IMG/VR virus record: IMGVR_UViG_3300009550_000046
Coordinates: 1 to 29,297 of that record
DNA from: a virus
Strand: one strand, 5' to 3'
Length of the DNA stretch: 29,297 bases
Shown: piece after piece, positions 11,207 through 19,472 of the stretch
Numbering within the stretch: position 1 is the first letter of the stretch
Layout: the number at the start of each line of letters is the position of its first letter
The notes under the pieces: model-generated
Databases searched by the model: none
Seen by the model: the letters and a program-made list of their open reading frames with translations, nothing else
What the model was told of the DNA's origin: nothing
Program-made: the position numbers and the translations under genes

Positions 11207-12835
11207 ATGACCGATAATAAACGAGTATTAGAATTATCTAAAGAATTATACAAACGAAAAAAACTAAAAGCATATGAAGAAAACTTCGAACTATTTGCAA
11301 ATGAACAACTAAGAATTATTACAAAAGATGTATCAAAGGGGTTTGTTCCTTTTCTTTTCAATGATGCTCAAAAATATATAAATGAAAAGTTAGAAGAACA
11401 AAGAAAGAAGACTGGTAAAGTCAGAGCTATTATTCTAAAAGCTAGACAACAAGGAATATCTACTTACTGTGCTGCTAGAGTGTTTTGGAAGACTTATTTT
11501 ACTCCGTATACTCGATCTGTCGTTATGGCACATGATAGTGCTACTTCAGATGCTCTATTTAATATGAGTCGAAATCTTATTGATAATATGGAAGATCCCC
11601 CAGCATTACAAAAATCAAACGCAAAGGAGATACTTTTTGAGCATAATAAGAGTGGTTATAGACTGTATACAGCAGGTTCGAAGGAAGCAGGTAGAGGAAC
11701 AACTCCGACTATCGCCCATTTATCTGAGGTCGGCTTTTGGCAATTCGATGAACAAATATTGGCTGGACTCTTCCAGGGAATTAGTCAGGAGAACGAGACG
11801 GAAGTTATTTTAGAAAGTACTGCTAATGGAGCTAGTGGAGAATTCTATAGACTCTTTCAGGGTGCTATGAGAGGCGAAAATGAATATATGCCTATATTTC
11901 TTCCTTGGCATATCACTCCAGAATATGCGAAGAAGACTCCTGAAGGGTTTGAATGTACAATAGAAGAATTTGAACTCATAGATAAATATGAGTTAACTGA
12001 TGAACAAATCTACTGGCGAAGATTAAAGCTAGGAGAATCAGGCGATAAAAAGTTTATACAAGAATACCCAAGTAGCTCTGAAGAAGCTTTCCTTGTAACT
12101 GGTAATACAGTATTTGATCAAAACATTATTTCTGATTATGTGATATCTGCACCTAATTATGAAAGAGAATACGATGAAAAGACTAGTTACTTTGAAGATG
12201 CAAGGGAAGGTCATTTACAAATATGGACACCACCTAAGTTTAAAGATAGATTTATAATAGGTGCTGATGTGTCGCTTGGTGTCGGTCAAGACTATTCAGT
12301 AGCTGTTGTGCTTAATATAGAGAGAGAAGTTTGTGCAGTATTCAGAGATAACTTTATTGACCCTAGTTACTATGGTGATATTTTATTTTACCTTGGGAGG
12401 TATTTTAATAATGCTTTACTCGCAGTAGAAAGCAACAGTCTTGGTGTAGCAACTTTAAATAGACTCAAGCAAATGAACTATGTTAACCTTTACTATCAAA
12501 CAAAGGCTGCTACACTATTGAATGAAGAAGGAACTAAACCTGGATTTAGAACTACTGTCTCTACGAAGCCTATGATAATAGGAAATCTTAAACGAGCAAT
12601 AGAAGAACAAGATATAGAAATTAATTCAGATACAATATTAGGAGAACTACGAACATATGTCGCTAATGAGAATGGTTCTACAAGTGCTCTTGCTGGTAAC
12701 TTTGACGATAGCGTTATTGCCTTAGCGATTGCATTAGAAGCATATAGAACACATCAACATAAGCTAACAGATGATAGAGTATCGTGGAAAGAAAAGACTG
12801 GTAATTTTGAACAGGAGGAAACTCAATGGCTGTAA
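11207..12835 (+). CDS. terL: Terminase large subunit (542 aa)
   Basis: DNA-packaging motor with ATPase and nuclease domains. The Walker A-type segment is LKARQQGIST (77-86). The Walker B position reads PTIAHLSEVGFW with Glu174 as the catalytic carboxylate; the usual Asp before it is replaced by Ser173. The coupling motif is ESTANG (203-208). The nuclease domain shows FIIGADVSLG (Asp354), AVESN (Glu408) and NFDDSVIA (Asp500/501). The length is normal. First gene of the rightward block, with GAGGACATTAAG before its ATG. The next gene starts inside its last codons. No certain small subunit was found. Confidence 0.95.
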   Translation: MTDNKRVLELSKELYKRKKLKAYEENFELFANEQLRIITKDVSKGFVPFLFNDAQKYINEKLEEQRKKTGKVRAIILKARQQGISTYCAARVFWKTYFTPYTRSVVMAHDSATSDALFNMSRNLIDNMEDPPALQKSNAKEILFEHNKSGYRLYTAGSKEAGRGTTPTIAHLSEVGFWQFDEQILAGLFQGISQENETEVILESTANGASGEFYRLFQGAMRGENEYMPIFLPWHITPEYAKKTPEGFECTIEEFELIDKYELTDEQIYWRRLKLGESGDKKFIQEYPSSSEEAFLVTGNTVFDQNIISDYVISAPNYEREYDEKTSYFEDAREGHLQIWTPPKFKDRFIIGADVSLGVGQDYSVAVVLNIEREVCAVFRDNFIDPSYYGDILFYLGRYFNNALLAVESNSLGVATLNRLKQMNYVNLYYQTKAATLLNEEGTKPGFRTTVSTKPMIIGNLKRAIEEQDIEINSDTILGELRTYVANENGSTSALAGNFDDSVIALAIALEAYRTHQHKLTDDRVSWKEKTGNFEQEETQWL

Positions 12836-13197
12836 GTGAAAAATCCTTAGCTAACCTTAAGACAATAGATTCCCCAGATATGGCTAATGAGTATCGTGAA
12901 AGAGGATTAGAAACAAGAAAAAGAAATAAACAAAAGAGAGAAATGGCTAAAGAAGCAATAAAGGCTATGAAAGAAATGGGTGATGAAGCTCCTAGTGCTA
13001 TAGAAGCTCTTAAATACGTATTGACACAAGCTATGGAAAGTAACGATACAGAACAGATTATAAAAGTTTCAAGTATACTCGCAGAATATCAAGCACCTAA
13101 ATTGTCTAGACAAGATATTACACAAACAAATATGGATGTCAATGATATGACCGAAGAAGAATTAGAGGAAGAACTTAAAAAGTTCTCTCTTCAATAG
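12826..13197 (+). CDS. Hypothetical charged helical protein (123 aa)
   Basis: Highly charged and helical. The N-terminus reads SEKSLANLKTIDSPDMANEY and resembles an opening seen in many small phage proteins placed beside terL; the basic stretch ETRKRNKQKREMAKEAIKAM follows and the end is acidic. A small-terminase role is possible from position alone, but no HTH is evident, so I leave it open. AGGAGGAA is its ribosome site and it overlaps terL by 10 bases. Confidence 0.8.
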   Translation: MAVSEKSLANLKTIDSPDMANEYRERGLETRKRNKQKREMAKEAIKAMKEMGDEAPSAIEALKYVLTQAMESNDTEQIIKVSSILAEYQAPKLSRQDITQTNMDVNDMTEEELEEELKKFSLQ

Positions 13198-13266
13198 ATC
13201 TACCATTGTCCTCACCTTGTCTGGGCTGCAAGGGGTAGGTAAAGCCCACTTTAACGGAGGATGAAT

Positions 13267-13482
13267 ATGAGAAAACAATTAATAAACGCAGTAAAAACAC
13301 ATGCTGAAGGTCATATGGCTAAGCATATAGCTAATATAGAAGTTTATTTAAATAACCCTGTAGGTATCGGTGAACACAATCAGATAGTTGAGGCTATCGA
13401 AGAGCAATTAGATGAAATCGCAAAATACAACGATCAAATAGAAATTTTAGAAAATTTTTTCCATGAGGATACAAGAGAATGA
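13267..13482 (+). CDS. Conserved small phage-type protein (71 aa)
   Basis: Starts MRKQLINAVKTHAEGHMAKH and continues with YLNNPVGIGEHNQIVEAIEE, a helical protein of a kind I recall in many phages of aquatic bacteria, always small and uncharacterised. GGAGG lies 6 bases before the ATG at 13267; an ATG at 13261 directly abuts it and is too close. The 63-base gap before it (13198-13260) is non-coding and holds a weak TGGGCT/AGCCCA stem. Confidence 0.8.
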   Translation: MRKQLINAVKTHAEGHMAKHIANIEVYLNNPVGIGEHNQIVEAIEEQLDEIAKYNDQIEILENFFHEDTRE

Positions 13483-13604
13483 TTATATCACCTTGCATAA
13501 AAGTTTGTAAATTAAAAAACGGAATTTGTGTTGGGTGTAAAAGAACTATTCAGGAGATTAAAGATGCCTATGCAGAAGTCCTTAGAAAAGGGGTCAAAGT
13601 ATAA
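13479..13604 (+). CDS. DUF1289-like mini zinc protein (41 aa)
   Basis: Reads MIISPCIKVCKLKNGICVGC then KRTIQEIKDAY. The pattern SPC-x3-C-x6-C-x2-C-x-RT-x2-EI is that of bacterial DUF1289 proteins, where four cysteines probably bind zinc or iron. The function is unknown in bacteria and phages. Its ATG overlaps the previous stop as ATGA, and the next gene begins within it (41-base overlap). Confidence 0.8.
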   Translation: MIISPCIKVCKLKNGICVGCKRTIQEIKDAYAEVLRKGVKV

Positions 13605-13893
13605 CGAGTATGATGAAGATGGGGATGGCATAGTAACAGACGAAGAACTCTCTCATGTTAAACAAATAAAGGAAACAGAGACAGCATTGAGGAAACAATT
13701 AGCACAACTTAGAATGGCTAGGTATACTCTGATAGCTATGGGTGTATTTACAGCAGCAATGTTTTTTATACCAATAGAAAGAGTACAAGCATTAGCCGAC
13801 CTAAGTAATTTATTTTACATATCTGGAGCTGGTATTGTCGGTGCTTATATGGGTACAACAGCTTGGATGAATAACGCATCAAAAAAGAGGTAA
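13564..13893 (+). CDS. EF-hand protein with two membrane segments (109 aa)
   Basis: The N-terminus has a canonical calcium-binding EF-hand loop, DEDGDGIVTDEE (residues 17-28). A coiled-coil-like helix follows (about 30-50), then two membrane segments, about 53-71 and 82-101, and a short basic tail. Two spans, small size and a position among late genes make a holin possible, but no lysin is recognised next to it. The ATG at 13564 is used because AGGAG precedes it by 8 bases; an in-frame start at 13528 lies in DUF1289 without a site. Confidence 0.7.
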   Translation: MPMQKSLEKGSKYNEYDEDGDGIVTDEELSHVKQIKETETALRKQLAQLRMARYTLIAMGVFTAAMFFIPIERVQALADLSNLFYISGAGIVGAYMGTTAWMNNASKKR

Positions 13894-13898
13894 CAATT

Positions 13899-14366
13899 AT
13901 GGCAGATAAAATAGGAGCTTCACCAGCTGAAAGAAAAAGAATAACAAGTGATAAGATGAAAAAGTCTCAAACACTAAGAAATTTTTATAAAAGAAAATCT
14001 ACTAAACTTGGAACGCTTCCAACAGGATCAAGTATAAAAGGAGAAAAAGATAAAGATTTAGCTAGATTAAATAAAATGAAAAAGGATGCAAAAGCATTTG
14101 AAAAAACATTAGCTTCAAAAAAGAAAGCAAGTCAAAAACAAGCAGAAGCTAGTGATGGTTTTTTAGCAAGCTTACGTAAAGGTCTTACAAATGATAAATA
14201 TAAAGCTGGTTCTAATTTTATGAAAAATGCAAAAAAATCTAAATCTAAAAGAGGACCTAAAATAGGTGCAGATATGAATTCACCTAGATTAAAAAGAATG
14301 GCTGGAGGAGGTATGATTACTTCTAAATATTACTCAGGTGGTGGAAAAGTTTTTACAGGAAGGTAG
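13899..14366 (+). CDS. Lysine-rich hypothetical protein (155 aa)
   Basis: Extremely basic and low-complexity (KKKASQKQAEA, AKKSKSKRGPK), ending in a glycine-rich segment MAGGGMITSKYYSGGGKVFT. Such proteins are frequent among late genes of marine phages; DNA-condensing or internal virion proteins are possible roles. Not assignable to a family by eye. Confidence 0.75.
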   Translation: MADKIGASPAERKRITSDKMKKSQTLRNFYKRKSTKLGTLPTGSSIKGEKDKDLARLNKMKKDAKAFEKTLASKKKASQKQAEASDGFLASLRKGLTNDKYKAGSNFMKNAKKSKSKRGPKIGADMNSPRLKRMAGGGMITSKYYSGGGKVFTGR

Positions 14367-14368
14367 AG

Positions 14369-14656
14369 ATGTCAAACACAAAAAAGAAAGTTCCATTAAA
14401 GAAAAATAAAGGAACAATGAAAGGTCAAACAGTCGGTGGTGGTTATAAAAGATCAGTCAAAGAAGGTGCTGGTATGACTGCTAAAGGTGTGGCTAAATAT
14501 AGAAGAGACAATCCAGGAAGTAAACTCAAAACAGCAGTTACAGGTAAAGTAGCACCTGGAAGTAAAGCTGCAAAAAGAAGAAAATCATTCTGTGCTAGAT
14601 CTAAAGGGTGGACAGGTGAAAGAGGAAAAGCAGCAAGGAGAAGATGGAAGTGCTAA
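14369..14656 (+). CDS. Small basic protein, DUF6321-like (95 aa)
   Basis: Very basic, with the sequence EGAGMTAKGVAKYRRDNPGS followed by LKTAVTG and AAKRRKSFCARSKG, a pattern I associate with DUF6321-type phage proteins. The function is unknown; a DNA- or RNA-binding role is suggested only by charge. It ends RRRWKC. It begins three bases after the previous stop, and the next gene starts inside its end. Confidence 0.7.
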   Translation: MSNTKKKVPLKKNKGTMKGQTVGGGYKRSVKEGAGMTAKGVAKYRRDNPGSKLKTAVTGKVAPGSKAAKRRKSFCARSKGWTGERGKAARRRWKC

Positions 14657-14766
14657 TTGAATGGTGGGAAGCTTGGCTAGTAATAGCGATAACCATAAAC
14701 ACAACTATAAATGTATTAGTATTTTTCGGAGGTCGAAAAATCAAAGAACCCAGGAGTGGTACATGA
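14644..14766 (+). CDS. Single-pass membrane protein (40 aa)
   Basis: Reads MEVLIEWWEAWLVIAITINT then TINVLVFFGGRKIKEPRSGT: acidic N-terminus, one membrane span (about 10-29), basic C-terminus. AGGAG precedes the ATG. It overlaps the gene before by 13 bases and the next as ATGA. Could be part of lysis or membrane docking; no family recognised. Confidence 0.65.
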   Translation: MEVLIEWWEAWLVIAITINTTINVLVFFGGRKIKEPRSGT

Positions 14767-14915
14767 ACAGATACATTCAACAAAAAAATATTTCTGAAAA
14801 GAAAAAACCAGAAAGAAAAATCCCATTATCAAAGCCTAATACTTATAATCAAAAAATAATGGAAAATTCAAAACCATTATATACAGGTAGAGGTGAGATA
14901 AAAGCAAATGGCTAA
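14763..14915 (+). CDS. Hypothetical basic protein (50 aa)
   Basis: Starts MNRYIQQKNISEKKKPERKI and is rich in Lys, Asn and Pro, probably largely disordered. AGGAGTGGTAC gives a good start at 14763; a longer frame beginning at 14661 would ignore this site and cover the membrane-protein gene. It overlaps the portal gene by 8 bases. Confidence 0.7.
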   Translation: MNRYIQQKNISEKKKPERKIPLSKPNTYNQKIMENSKPLYTGRGEIKANG

Positions 14916-17073
14916 GGGTTACAAACAAAAAGTTGATGATACTCAGCTAATAAGTATAATTGAAACTGGAATTGCAAATTCTAGTGGTGATTGGCTTAAT
15001 AGTTCGGATCTTAGTAGAGAACGATTAAAGGCAACTTACGAATATGCTGGTGTGCCTCTTGATCATTTGTCTCCTCAAGGTGTAAGTACGATTGTTGATA
15101 CTAGTACTACTGAAGTTATTGAGGCTTATGTAGCTGTTTTAACTGATTTATTTTTAAATAATAATAAATTAGCTAGATTTGTCCCTTATGATGATACACC
15201 TGGAGCTTTTAAAGCTGCAAAAGATGCAAGTAATTTAGTTAATTACTGTATATTTAAAAAGAATAAAGGTTGGGAAATATTACAACAATGGATGAAGGCT
15301 TCACTATTATGGAAAAATAGTGTTATAAGATGGGAGTACATAGAAGATTTTGAATATGTATTTGAAGAGTATGAAATCATTGATGAAGCTAAGTTAGATG
15401 ATATACTCGCAGATGAAAACTACGAAATTGTAGGTGAACTAGAGTTAGCTCCTACAGTTGGAGTTGTGTCTTATCAAGATGTTAGATTAAAAAAGAAAAT
15501 TGATAAGAGCAGAATTAAACTTGAGTTAATTCCACCAGAATCATTTAGAATTAGTAGTGAAGCTACTGATATAGATGATGCAAGTTTCGTAGGCATTCAA
15601 ACTGAAATGTCAAAATCAGATATGCGTAAATACTATCCTGATTGGGCAAATAATCTTACAGAAAATGAGTGGCAACAATTAGGTGATGAAGGTAGTTGGT
15701 CGCATAAAGGTCAATACAATCAAGATGTAGCTGCTCGTAAAGAAATAACAGGTCAAAGATATTGGCAAAAGTATGAAGGAAAAAATGTATACCCAGCTGA
15801 AGCTAACGAAGAAGTTACTCTTACAGAATCATGGATAAGAGTAGATAGAGATGGCGATGGTATTGCAGAATTAAAACATTTTATAACTGTAGATAATCAT
15901 ATACTATGGGAAGAAGATGTAGATTTTATTCCAATGTCTTCAATAGTTCCAATAGATATTCCTCATGAATTTTATGGCTTATCTATGGCAGACTTTACTA
16001 GAAGTAGTACATTAGCAAGTACAGCTATACTTAGAGGTTTTGTAGAAAATACTTATCTTACTAATTATAGTCCTAAACTTGCAGATCCTAATGTAGTTGA
16101 TTTTAGTGCTTTACAAAATATGAAGCCTAAACAAATTATTCCTACTAACGGAAATCCTGCAGCTGCCGTAGCAGCTCTTGCACCTGAGACAGTTTCTACA
16201 GGTACAGTTCCATTGTTAGAGCATTTACAATTAATTAAAGAACAAGCTACAGGAATGTCTAAAGCTGCTCAAGGTCTTAATGATACTTTATATGTATCTG
16301 GAAATAGTGAACAAAAACTTAGTGCAGTACAATCTGCAGCACAAAAACGTATACAACATATTGCTAGACGTTTTTCTGAAACTGGATTTAAAAAACTTGT
16401 CATGGGTTTATATGAAACTATGGTAAGAAATATGAAAGGTAAACAAGCATTTTCATTAGATGGAATTTATAAAACTATTGATATGAGTACTTTACCTTCT
16501 AAAATGGACGTTGAAGTATTTTTAGATATTGGAGAAAATTCAAATTATAATACTATAGAAAAATTAAGTAAGATTGGAGCAGAAATATTACCATCACTTA
16601 ATACTCAAGGACAAGGAATGGCTATTAAACCAGTAGCACCTGCTGTTTTAGCAACGAAATTAATAGAAGCAATGGGAATTGATAGTCAAGATTATCTTGT
16701 AGATTATACTACAAATGAATTTCAAGAAAAAGCACAAGCATTATTAGAAGAACAATCACAAGATGCTAATAGACAAAAAGAACTTAAAGTAAGACAAGAA
16801 GCAGCTGATGTTGCTCAAAAAGAATCTAATGTTCAGTTTACAGATGCACAAGCTAAAAATACAATGGATGATAATGCTAGACAATTAGCTGTGTCTATTG
16901 ATAGACATTTCCAAGAATGGACAGATCTAACTATAAAAGCAGTTAAAGAAGGAACAGATGTTCCACCACATCCAGATTATAATACAATAATATCGATGGC
17001 TAGAGATCTTATATATCCTCAGCCACAACAACAACCTATGGAGGTAAATAATGGCAACAGTAACATTAACTAG
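14908..17073 (+). CDS. Portal protein (721 aa)
   Basis: Forms the dodecameric ring at the capsid vertex for DNA entry and tail attachment. Size and order (terL, portal, scaffold, MCP) fit, and the sequence matches podovirus portals: early GVSTIVDTSTTEVIEAYVAVLTD (split by many beta-branched residues), a middle WIRVDRDGDGIAELKHF segment, DIPHEFYGLSMADFTRSS, and a long helical GMSKAAQGLNDTLYVSGNSE. The last 100 residues are Gln/Ala-rich helices, like the barrel or crown helices of P22-type portals. It starts inside the 50-residue gene. Confidence 0.85.
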   Translation: MAKGYKQKVDDTQLISIIETGIANSSGDWLNSSDLSRERLKATYEYAGVPLDHLSPQGVSTIVDTSTTEVIEAYVAVLTDLFLNNNKLARFVPYDDTPGAFKAAKDASNLVNYCIFKKNKGWEILQQWMKASLLWKNSVIRWEYIEDFEYVFEEYEIIDEAKLDDILADENYEIVGELELAPTVGVVSYQDVRLKKKIDKSRIKLELIPPESFRISSEATDIDDASFVGIQTEMSKSDMRKYYPDWANNLTENEWQQLGDEGSWSHKGQYNQDVAARKEITGQRYWQKYEGKNVYPAEANEEVTLTESWIRVDRDGDGIAELKHFITVDNHILWEEDVDFIPMSSIVPIDIPHEFYGLSMADFTRSSTLASTAILRGFVENTYLTNYSPKLADPNVVDFSALQNMKPKQIIPTNGNPAAAVAALAPETVSTGTVPLLEHLQLIKEQATGMSKAAQGLNDTLYVSGNSEQKLSAVQSAAQKRIQHIARRFSETGFKKLVMGLYETMVRNMKGKQAFSLDGIYKTIDMSTLPSKMDVEVFLDIGENSNYNTIEKLSKIGAEILPSLNTQGQGMAIKPVAPAVLATKLIEAMGIDSQDYLVDYTTNEFQEKAQALLEEQSQDANRQKELKVRQEAADVAQKESNVQFTDAQAKNTMDDNARQLAVSIDRHFQEWTDLTIKAVKEGTDVPPHPDYNTIISMARDLIYPQPQQQPMEVNNGNSNIN

Positions 17074-17347
17074 TGCTGGAGTTGGAGGTACACAATCAGG
17101 TACAGTAACTACAGCTGGTGGTTCTGGTGGAGGAATTATACTAGTAGCTAACAATAGTGATGCTGCAATTACATTTGATGTAGCAACTGCTGGTACTACA
17201 GTACAATCAGGTCTATCATTACAAGCTAAATCTTATAGACTAGTAACAGGTCTTAATAATGGTGCTCAGACACTTGTAAATCTTAGCACTGCACATGGAA
17301 CTGCAGCACAAAATGCTGAAGTAATCTATAATACACTCGTAACTTAA
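17051..17347 (+). CDS. Small Gly/Thr-rich protein (98 aa)
   Basis: Beta-rich, low in charge (TLTSAGVGGTQSGTVTT, then GIILVANNSDAAITFDVATA). This composition is common in head decoration or fibre proteins; its place between portal and Hsp20 suggests a virion or assembly role, but there is no recognisable family. GGAGGTAAATA precedes the ATG, and it overlaps the portal end by 23 bases. The 78 bases after it (17348-17425) hold only a 23-codon frame without a ribosome site. Confidence 0.75.
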   Translation: MATVTLTSAGVGGTQSGTVTTAGGSGGGIILVANNSDAAITFDVATAGTTVQSGLSLQAKSYRLVTGLNNGAQTLVNLSTAHGTAAQNAEVIYNTLVT

Positions 17348-17425
17348 TAACAACAACAGGTGCTAATACTAAGATGCCTTATGGGTCTAGTATGATGCCC
17401 ACCTCGCTTAATAAAGGAGAAACAC

Positions 17426-17836
17426 ATGAATATGTTTTTAAATAATAGCCCAATACCTTACACAATCGGATTTGATAAAGTCTTTGATCAATTAGATGAG
17501 TTTATTAATCATAGTAAAAAATTACCTTCTTATCCACCTTATAATATAAGACAAGAAGGAAATAACTTTACTATTGAAATGGCACTCGCTGGTTTTTCTA
17601 AAGATGACATTGAAGTAACTACTGTAGAAGATATAGTAACAATTTCTTCTAATAAAGAAAGTTCTAAAAAAGATGAGGTATACAGAGGTATTTCTAATAG
17701 GAAATTTACTCGTAACTTTTCTATGGCAGATGATATTGAAGTTAAATCTGCTGTATTAAAAGATGGATTATTAACTATTAAATTAGAAAGAATAATTCCT
17801 GAAGATAAAAAACCAAGGAAAATAAAAATTGGATAA
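17426..17836 (+). CDS. Small heat-shock protein, Hsp20/IbpA-like (136 aa)
   Basis: ATP-independent chaperone of the alpha-crystallin family. It resembles enterobacterial IbpA/B: YTIGFDKVFDQLDE, then YPPYNI, the crystallin core EMALAGFSKDDIEVTT, the YRGISNRKFTRNFSMADDIE region, DGLLTIKLERIIPE, and the C-terminal KPRKIKIG (IxI-type tail anchor). Complete at normal length. It lies between portal and scaffold, so it probably guards folding or assembly of capsid proteins rather than acting as a general stress protein. Hsp20 genes are known from T4-like cyanophages. AAAGGAG precedes the ATG. Confidence 0.95.
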   Translation: MNMFLNNSPIPYTIGFDKVFDQLDEFINHSKKLPSYPPYNIRQEGNNFTIEMALAGFSKDDIEVTTVEDIVTISSNKESSKKDEVYRGISNRKFTRNFSMADDIEVKSAVLKDGLLTIKLERIIPEDKKPRKIKIG

Positions 17837-18167
17837 ATACAAAGGCACAGCCGAGAAGAGGCTGGGAAATAAAAAATCTTATGGTAATCATAAAATTCAT
17901 CCAGAAGAGTTAGCAAGACGAGCACATACAAAAGGTCATTTTGCTGCAAAAGAAAGAGATGAATTTTTTGATGAAGTATATGGTGAGGTTCTCGTAGACT
18001 ATTTTTTAGAATGGTTAAAAACAGAACCCCATGAAACTAAATCTCGTGAGTTTCTTTATAGTTCTGCTATGGCACTAGGTAGTGTTAAGGAGAAAATGAT
18101 GAACTTTGAGATGTATGGTAAAAACGTACCACATTTACAGGAGGACAATGATAATGTATCAAATTGA
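17829..18167 (+). CDS. Hypothetical protein with TTG start (112 aa)
   Basis: Unrecognised, helical: HPEELARRAHTKGHFAAKER, then VYGEVLVDYFLEWLKTEPHE. The frame has no ATG until residue 80, so TTG at 17829 is the probable start, with AAGGAAAATAAAAA upstream. It overlaps the Hsp20 stop by 8 bases. Being tucked between Hsp20 and scaffold suggests an assembly role. A slightly different non-ATG start cannot be excluded. Confidence 0.7.
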   Translation: MDKYKGTAEKRLGNKKSYGNHKIHPEELARRAHTKGHFAAKERDEFFDEVYGEVLVDYFLEWLKTEPHETKSREFLYSSAMALGSVKEKMMNFEMYGKNVPHLQEDNDNVSN

Positions 18168-18348
18168 TTATGAAAAAATAATAACTAATTATGAAACAGT
18201 TATTAATACCTTAGAATATGATTCAATGCGTAGTGGAGGAAAGGCTAAACTTAATTGTCAACCTCTAGTAGCTTTGTATGAAATGAAAGAAAGGTATAAA
18301 AAAATGATTTCGAAACCAAAACCAACACCTACTAAGGAGGTTAAGTAA
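18154..18348 (+). CDS. Hypothetical protein (64 aa)
   Basis: Unrecognised helical, lysine-rich protein starting MYQIDYEKIITNYETVINTL. AGGAGG lies 9 bases before the ATG at 18154; the ATG six bases earlier is too close and one at 18106 has no site. It overlaps the preceding gene by 14 bases and the scaffold gene by one (TAATG). Confidence 0.75.
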   Translation: MYQIDYEKIITNYETVINTLEYDSMRSGGKAKLNCQPLVALYEMKERYKKMISKPKPTPTKEVK

Positions 18349-19451
18349 TGGATAAGAATACCGAAGCACAAGTAGGCTCTACCCAAATGGATGATTCTAC
18401 TGCAACGGATAGTCGAACTGAAGAACAAATGCTGGCTGACATTGTTCGCAATTCTGCATTTACAGAAGGCGAAGAATCTCTACCCTCTGAGCAAATACCT
18501 GAAGGCGACACAGATGAAACTACTGAAGAAGACCCAGAAGTAGAAGAATCTGAAACCGAAGAAGTTGAAGAAGAAGTTGAAACTGAAGATGAAGAAACAG
18601 AAGCAGAAGATGAAGAGAATTCTACCGAAGCAGCTGATGTTTATAGTCAAGAGGAATTAGACTTAGATGCTCAAGTCGTTGTCAAAATAGATGGCAAAGA
18701 ATCTGCAGTATCTTTTAGTGATCTTATAAAAGGTTACTCTACTGAACAATCTCTTTCTAACAAGGGTCGTGAACTTGGCGATGCAAGAAAACAATTAGAT
18801 GAAGAATACGGAAAGAAGTTCTCAGAACTTAAAACAGTTGCTGATGCTTCATCTGCTATACTTTATTCTAGCGAAAAACAACTCGCTACTAAATACCATG
18901 AAATAGATTCTCAAATTGACGAAGCACGAAAAAGTGGTGATAATTATAATTTAGAAGATCTTAAAGACCAAAGAGAGCAAGTCCAAAAAGAATATTGGAA
19001 AGCTAGAAATAGTCGAGAAAACTTTGTTAAAGATATAGAAAAGAATTCTAAAGAACAACAAGAAAAAGAGTTCAATGAAAATTTAAAAATCTTTTCTGAA
19101 GAAATCCCAAAGTTAATACCAGACTTTAATGAAAAAACAGCAAAAGCAATAAGAGAATTTGCTTTATCTGAAGGAATTAAGTCTGAAACTTTAGATGCTG
19201 TAGTTGATCCCAACATTGTAAAATTTGTAGACGATTACAGAAGATTAAAACAAGGTATTTCAAAAGGTACTGCTAAAAGAAAAAACACTACTATTAGAAA
19301 AGCTCCTATTAAAAGAGCAAAAACTAAAACTCAAAAAGAAGTTTCAGAAAAAGCTAGATTAAGAGAAAGAGCATTAAGTGAAGACTCAACAAACGAGGAA
19401 CAAATGGCATTTTTAAGAGGACTTGCAGAGCAATCATTAGGTAACAATTAA
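18348..19451 (+). CDS. Scaffold-like protein (367 aa)
   Basis: Probable capsid scaffold. Residues about 40-95 are almost all Glu, Asp and Thr (EESETEEVEEEVETEDEE), the centre (about 150-260) is long charged helices likely to form coiled coils (EARKSGDNYNLEDLKDQREQ), and a basic patch (KRKNTTIRKAPIKRAKTKTQ) near residue 310-330 could contact the capsid protein. The position immediately before MCP and the composition are classic for scaffolds; sequence identity is not diagnostic. No protease domain seen. Confidence 0.75.
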   Translation: MDKNTEAQVGSTQMDDSTATDSRTEEQMLADIVRNSAFTEGEESLPSEQIPEGDTDETTEEDPEVEESETEEVEEEVETEDEETEAEDEENSTEAADVYSQEELDLDAQVVVKIDGKESAVSFSDLIKGYSTEQSLSNKGRELGDARKQLDEEYGKKFSELKTVADASSAILYSSEKQLATKYHEIDSQIDEARKSGDNYNLEDLKDQREQVQKEYWKARNSRENFVKDIEKNSKEQQEKEFNENLKIFSEEIPKLIPDFNEKTAKAIREFALSEGIKSETLDAVVDPNIVKFVDDYRRLKQGISKGTAKRKNTTIRKAPIKRAKTKTQKEVSEKARLRERALSEDSTNEEQMAFLRGLAEQSLGNN

Positions 19452-19472
19452 TATAACTCGGAGGTTATAAAA

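Noticed and set aside
13198-13266. Possible hairpin TGGGCT/AGCCCA in the gap after the 123-residue gene
   Set aside because: Only six pairs with a 15-base loop and no T-tract; could arise by chance. Not strong enough to list as a terminator or RNA.
17372-17443. 23-codon frame MPYGSSMMPTSL... between the 98-residue gene and hsp20
   Set aside because: No ribosome binding site within reach and it runs into hsp20 in another frame. The stretch also has only a weak TGGG/CCCA stem, so I call nothing there.
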